Source: Alphaproteobacteria bacterium (GTDB lineage: Bacteria; Pseudomonadota; Alphaproteobacteria; Micropepsales; Micropepsaceae). From it: a stretch of DNA of 6,407 nucleotides. Within the stretch, counting starts at the first letter, position 1, and each line of letters opens with the position of its first letter. The stretch is from assembly GCA_003131925.1 (NCBI GenBank), contig PKWC01000146.1, positions 200-6,606 of the forward strand. Direction: 5' to 3'. Shown here one piece after another: positions 5,255-6,407 of the stretch. Below the pieces are notes generated by a model. That model did not search any database and was not told the origin of the DNA. It saw nothing but the letters and a program-made list of their open reading frames with translations. Position numbers and translations under genes: made by a program.

Positions 5255-6407
5255 TCACTCTGCGGGCGAAAGGGAAGCCGTGCCGGGTCCGAGCACGGGT
5301 CTTGCAATGCTGTCCGGCAACGCCAGCGGATGTTCGACCAGGCCGATCAGCGGCAGCGCGAGCCAGAAATATGCGTAGTAATAGATGGTGCCAAGCCGCG
5401 CCACCCAGATGAGCGGGACCAAAATTCCGCCGAGGTTCCAGGCCGCGTCGACCGATTGCGAACCGCAGTAACCGAGCAGGACGCAGTCCACGGCGAACGC
5501 CCAGAAGAACGGCTTGAGCATCGGCCGAAAGCGCGCGGAGCGCACTTTCGAAGTATCGAGCCAGGGCACGAAGAACAACGTGGCGATCGCGCCGAACAGC
5601 ACCAGAACGCCGATCAGCTTTTGCGGAACCGAGCGCAGCATCGCGTAGAACGGGGTCAGATACCAATCCGGAACGATGTCCGGAGGCGTGACCAGCGGAT
5701 CGGCCGGCGTGTAGTTGTCGGGATTGCCGAGCATATCGGGCGCATAGAAAACAATCAGCGCGAACAGGATCACGAAGAGCGAGAGGCAGAGGAGGTCCTT
5801 CGCCGTGTAGTAGGGATGGAAGGGAACCGTGTCCTGCGGACCTTTCACGTCGATACCAAGCGGATTGTTGTTGCCTGGGACGTGCAACGCCCAAATGTGA
5901 AGAACAACAACCGCCGCAATGACGAACGGCAACAGATAATGCAGGCTGTAGAAGCGGTTCAGCGTTGCATCACTGACTCCGAAGCCGCCCCAGAGCCAGG
6001 TCACGATGCTCGTCCCCAGATGCGGAATGATCTGGTCCAGCGAGCTGAACAGGTTGGTGATAACTGTGGCGGCCCAGAACGACATCTGGCCCCAGGGGAG
6101 TGTGTACCCGAGGAACGCTGTCGCGATCATCAGCACGAAGATGAGGACACCCAGAATCCACAGGATCTCGCGCGGTGCCTTGTAGGAGCCGTAGTAAAGG
6201 CCGCGAAAAATATGGACGTAGACCGCGATGAAGAACATCGAGGCGCCGTTCGCGTGCATGTAGCGCAACAGCCAGCCATAGTTCACGTCGCGCATGATGT
6301 TTTCGACGCTGTCAAAGGCAAGATCGGAAGTGGGGACATAGTGCATCGCGAGCACGATGCCCGTGAGAATCTGGATGCCGAGACAGAAGGTGAGAATGCC
6401 GCCGAAC
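5255..6407 (-). CDS. petB: Ubiquinol-cytochrome c reductase, cytochrome b subunit (5' end outside window)
   Basis: 383 C-terminal residues are visible, starting inside the first transmembrane helix; the N-terminus is missing. It is the membrane core of the bc1 complex, holding haems bL and bH and the quinone sites. Fragment numbering: haem ligands His51 (RYMHANG), His65 (YVHIFRG), His156 (SLHYLLPF) and His170 (LHIWALH), with both 14-residue spacings intact. Other landmarks: YKAPRE (75-80), LPWGQMSFW (103-111), LDTSKVRSARFRP (283-295). Three Qo-site departures are visible. The motif normally PEWY in Alphaproteobacteria reads PDWY (246-249). The glycine of SFWGAT is Ala112. About four extra residues sit in SSLDQIIPHLGTS (121-133). 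The gene is otherwise undamaged, so it is probably functional. It precedes petC with TGA overlapping the petC ribosome site, as expected of a petABC (fbc) operon. Confidence 0.97.
   Translation of the reverse strand, partial: FGGILTFCLGIQILTGIVLAMHYVPTSDLAFDSVENIMRDVNYGWLLRYMHANGASMFFIAVYVHIFRGLYYGSYKAPREILWILGVLIFVLMIATAFLGYTLPWGQMSFWAATVITNLFSSLDQIIPHLGTSIVTWLWGGFGVSDATLNRFYSLHYLLPFVIAAVVVLHIWALHVPGNNNPLGIDVKGPQDTVPFHPYYTAKDLLCLSLFVILFALIVFYAPDMLGNPDNYTPADPLVTPPDIVPDWYLTPFYAMLRSVPQKLIGVLVLFGAIATLFFVPWLDTSKVRSARFRPMLKPFFWAFAVDCVLLGYCGSQSVDAAWNLGGILVPLIWVARLGTIYYYAYFWLALPLIGLVEHPLALPDSIARPVLGPGTASLSPAE

Noticed and set aside
4443..5378. Plus-strand open frame of 311 residues opposite petC.
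   Set aside because: Antisense to a clear cytochrome c1 gene; no domain features.
5244..5894. In-frame N-terminal extension of petC.
   Set aside because: It overlaps petB; the ATG at 5243 starts a good signal peptide.

Overview
The window reads as a GC-rich alphaproteobacterial chromosome segment. The cytochrome b and c1 sequences are of alphaproteobacterial type, and a bc1 operon followed by purine/methylthioadenosine salvage genes suits that class. I cannot place it below class level. All seven supported genes lie on the minus strand, so transcription runs from the right edge to the left edge. They are packed with gaps or overlaps of a few bases to 73 bases. I see no tRNA, rRNA, CRISPR array or transposase, and no gene-free stretch longer than 300 bases.

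Right part (4440-6407): petB, cytochrome b of the bc1 complex, cut by the right edge, followed 11 bases later by petC, cytochrome c1. The Rieske gene would be expected just beyond the right edge. Cytochrome b keeps all four haem histidines. Its quinol-oxidation (Qo) site departs from the usual alphaproteobacterial form in three places: PDWY instead of PEWY, Ala at the classic QoI-resistance glycine, and about four extra residues nearby.

Middle and left part (1-4391): a salvage operon. mtnP (methylthioadenosine phosphorylase) splits MTA, and probably 5'-deoxyadenosine, into adenine and a pentose-1-phosphate. apt returns adenine to AMP. mtnA isomerises the aldose-1-phosphate to the ketose-1-phosphate. 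A class II aldolase fused to a short-chain dehydrogenase follows, overlapping mtnA by ATGA, and runs off the left edge. Instead of the start of the classical methionine salvage branch (mtnB/C/D), the next gene is therefore one that could split the ketose-1-phosphate to DHAP plus an aldehyde and then oxidise or reduce that aldehyde. This resembles the 'DHAP shunt', with both steps in one polypeptide. The substrate is inferred from context, not proven.

Between apt and mtnA sits a GxxExxY-family (PD-(D/E)XK-like) gene. Its base composition is about 50% GC by hand count, against roughly 60-65% around it, and it is bracketed by near-identical inverted arms of 25-26 bases. This looks like an acquired cassette dropped into the salvage operon. 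One arm forms part of the gene's own N-terminal coding region.
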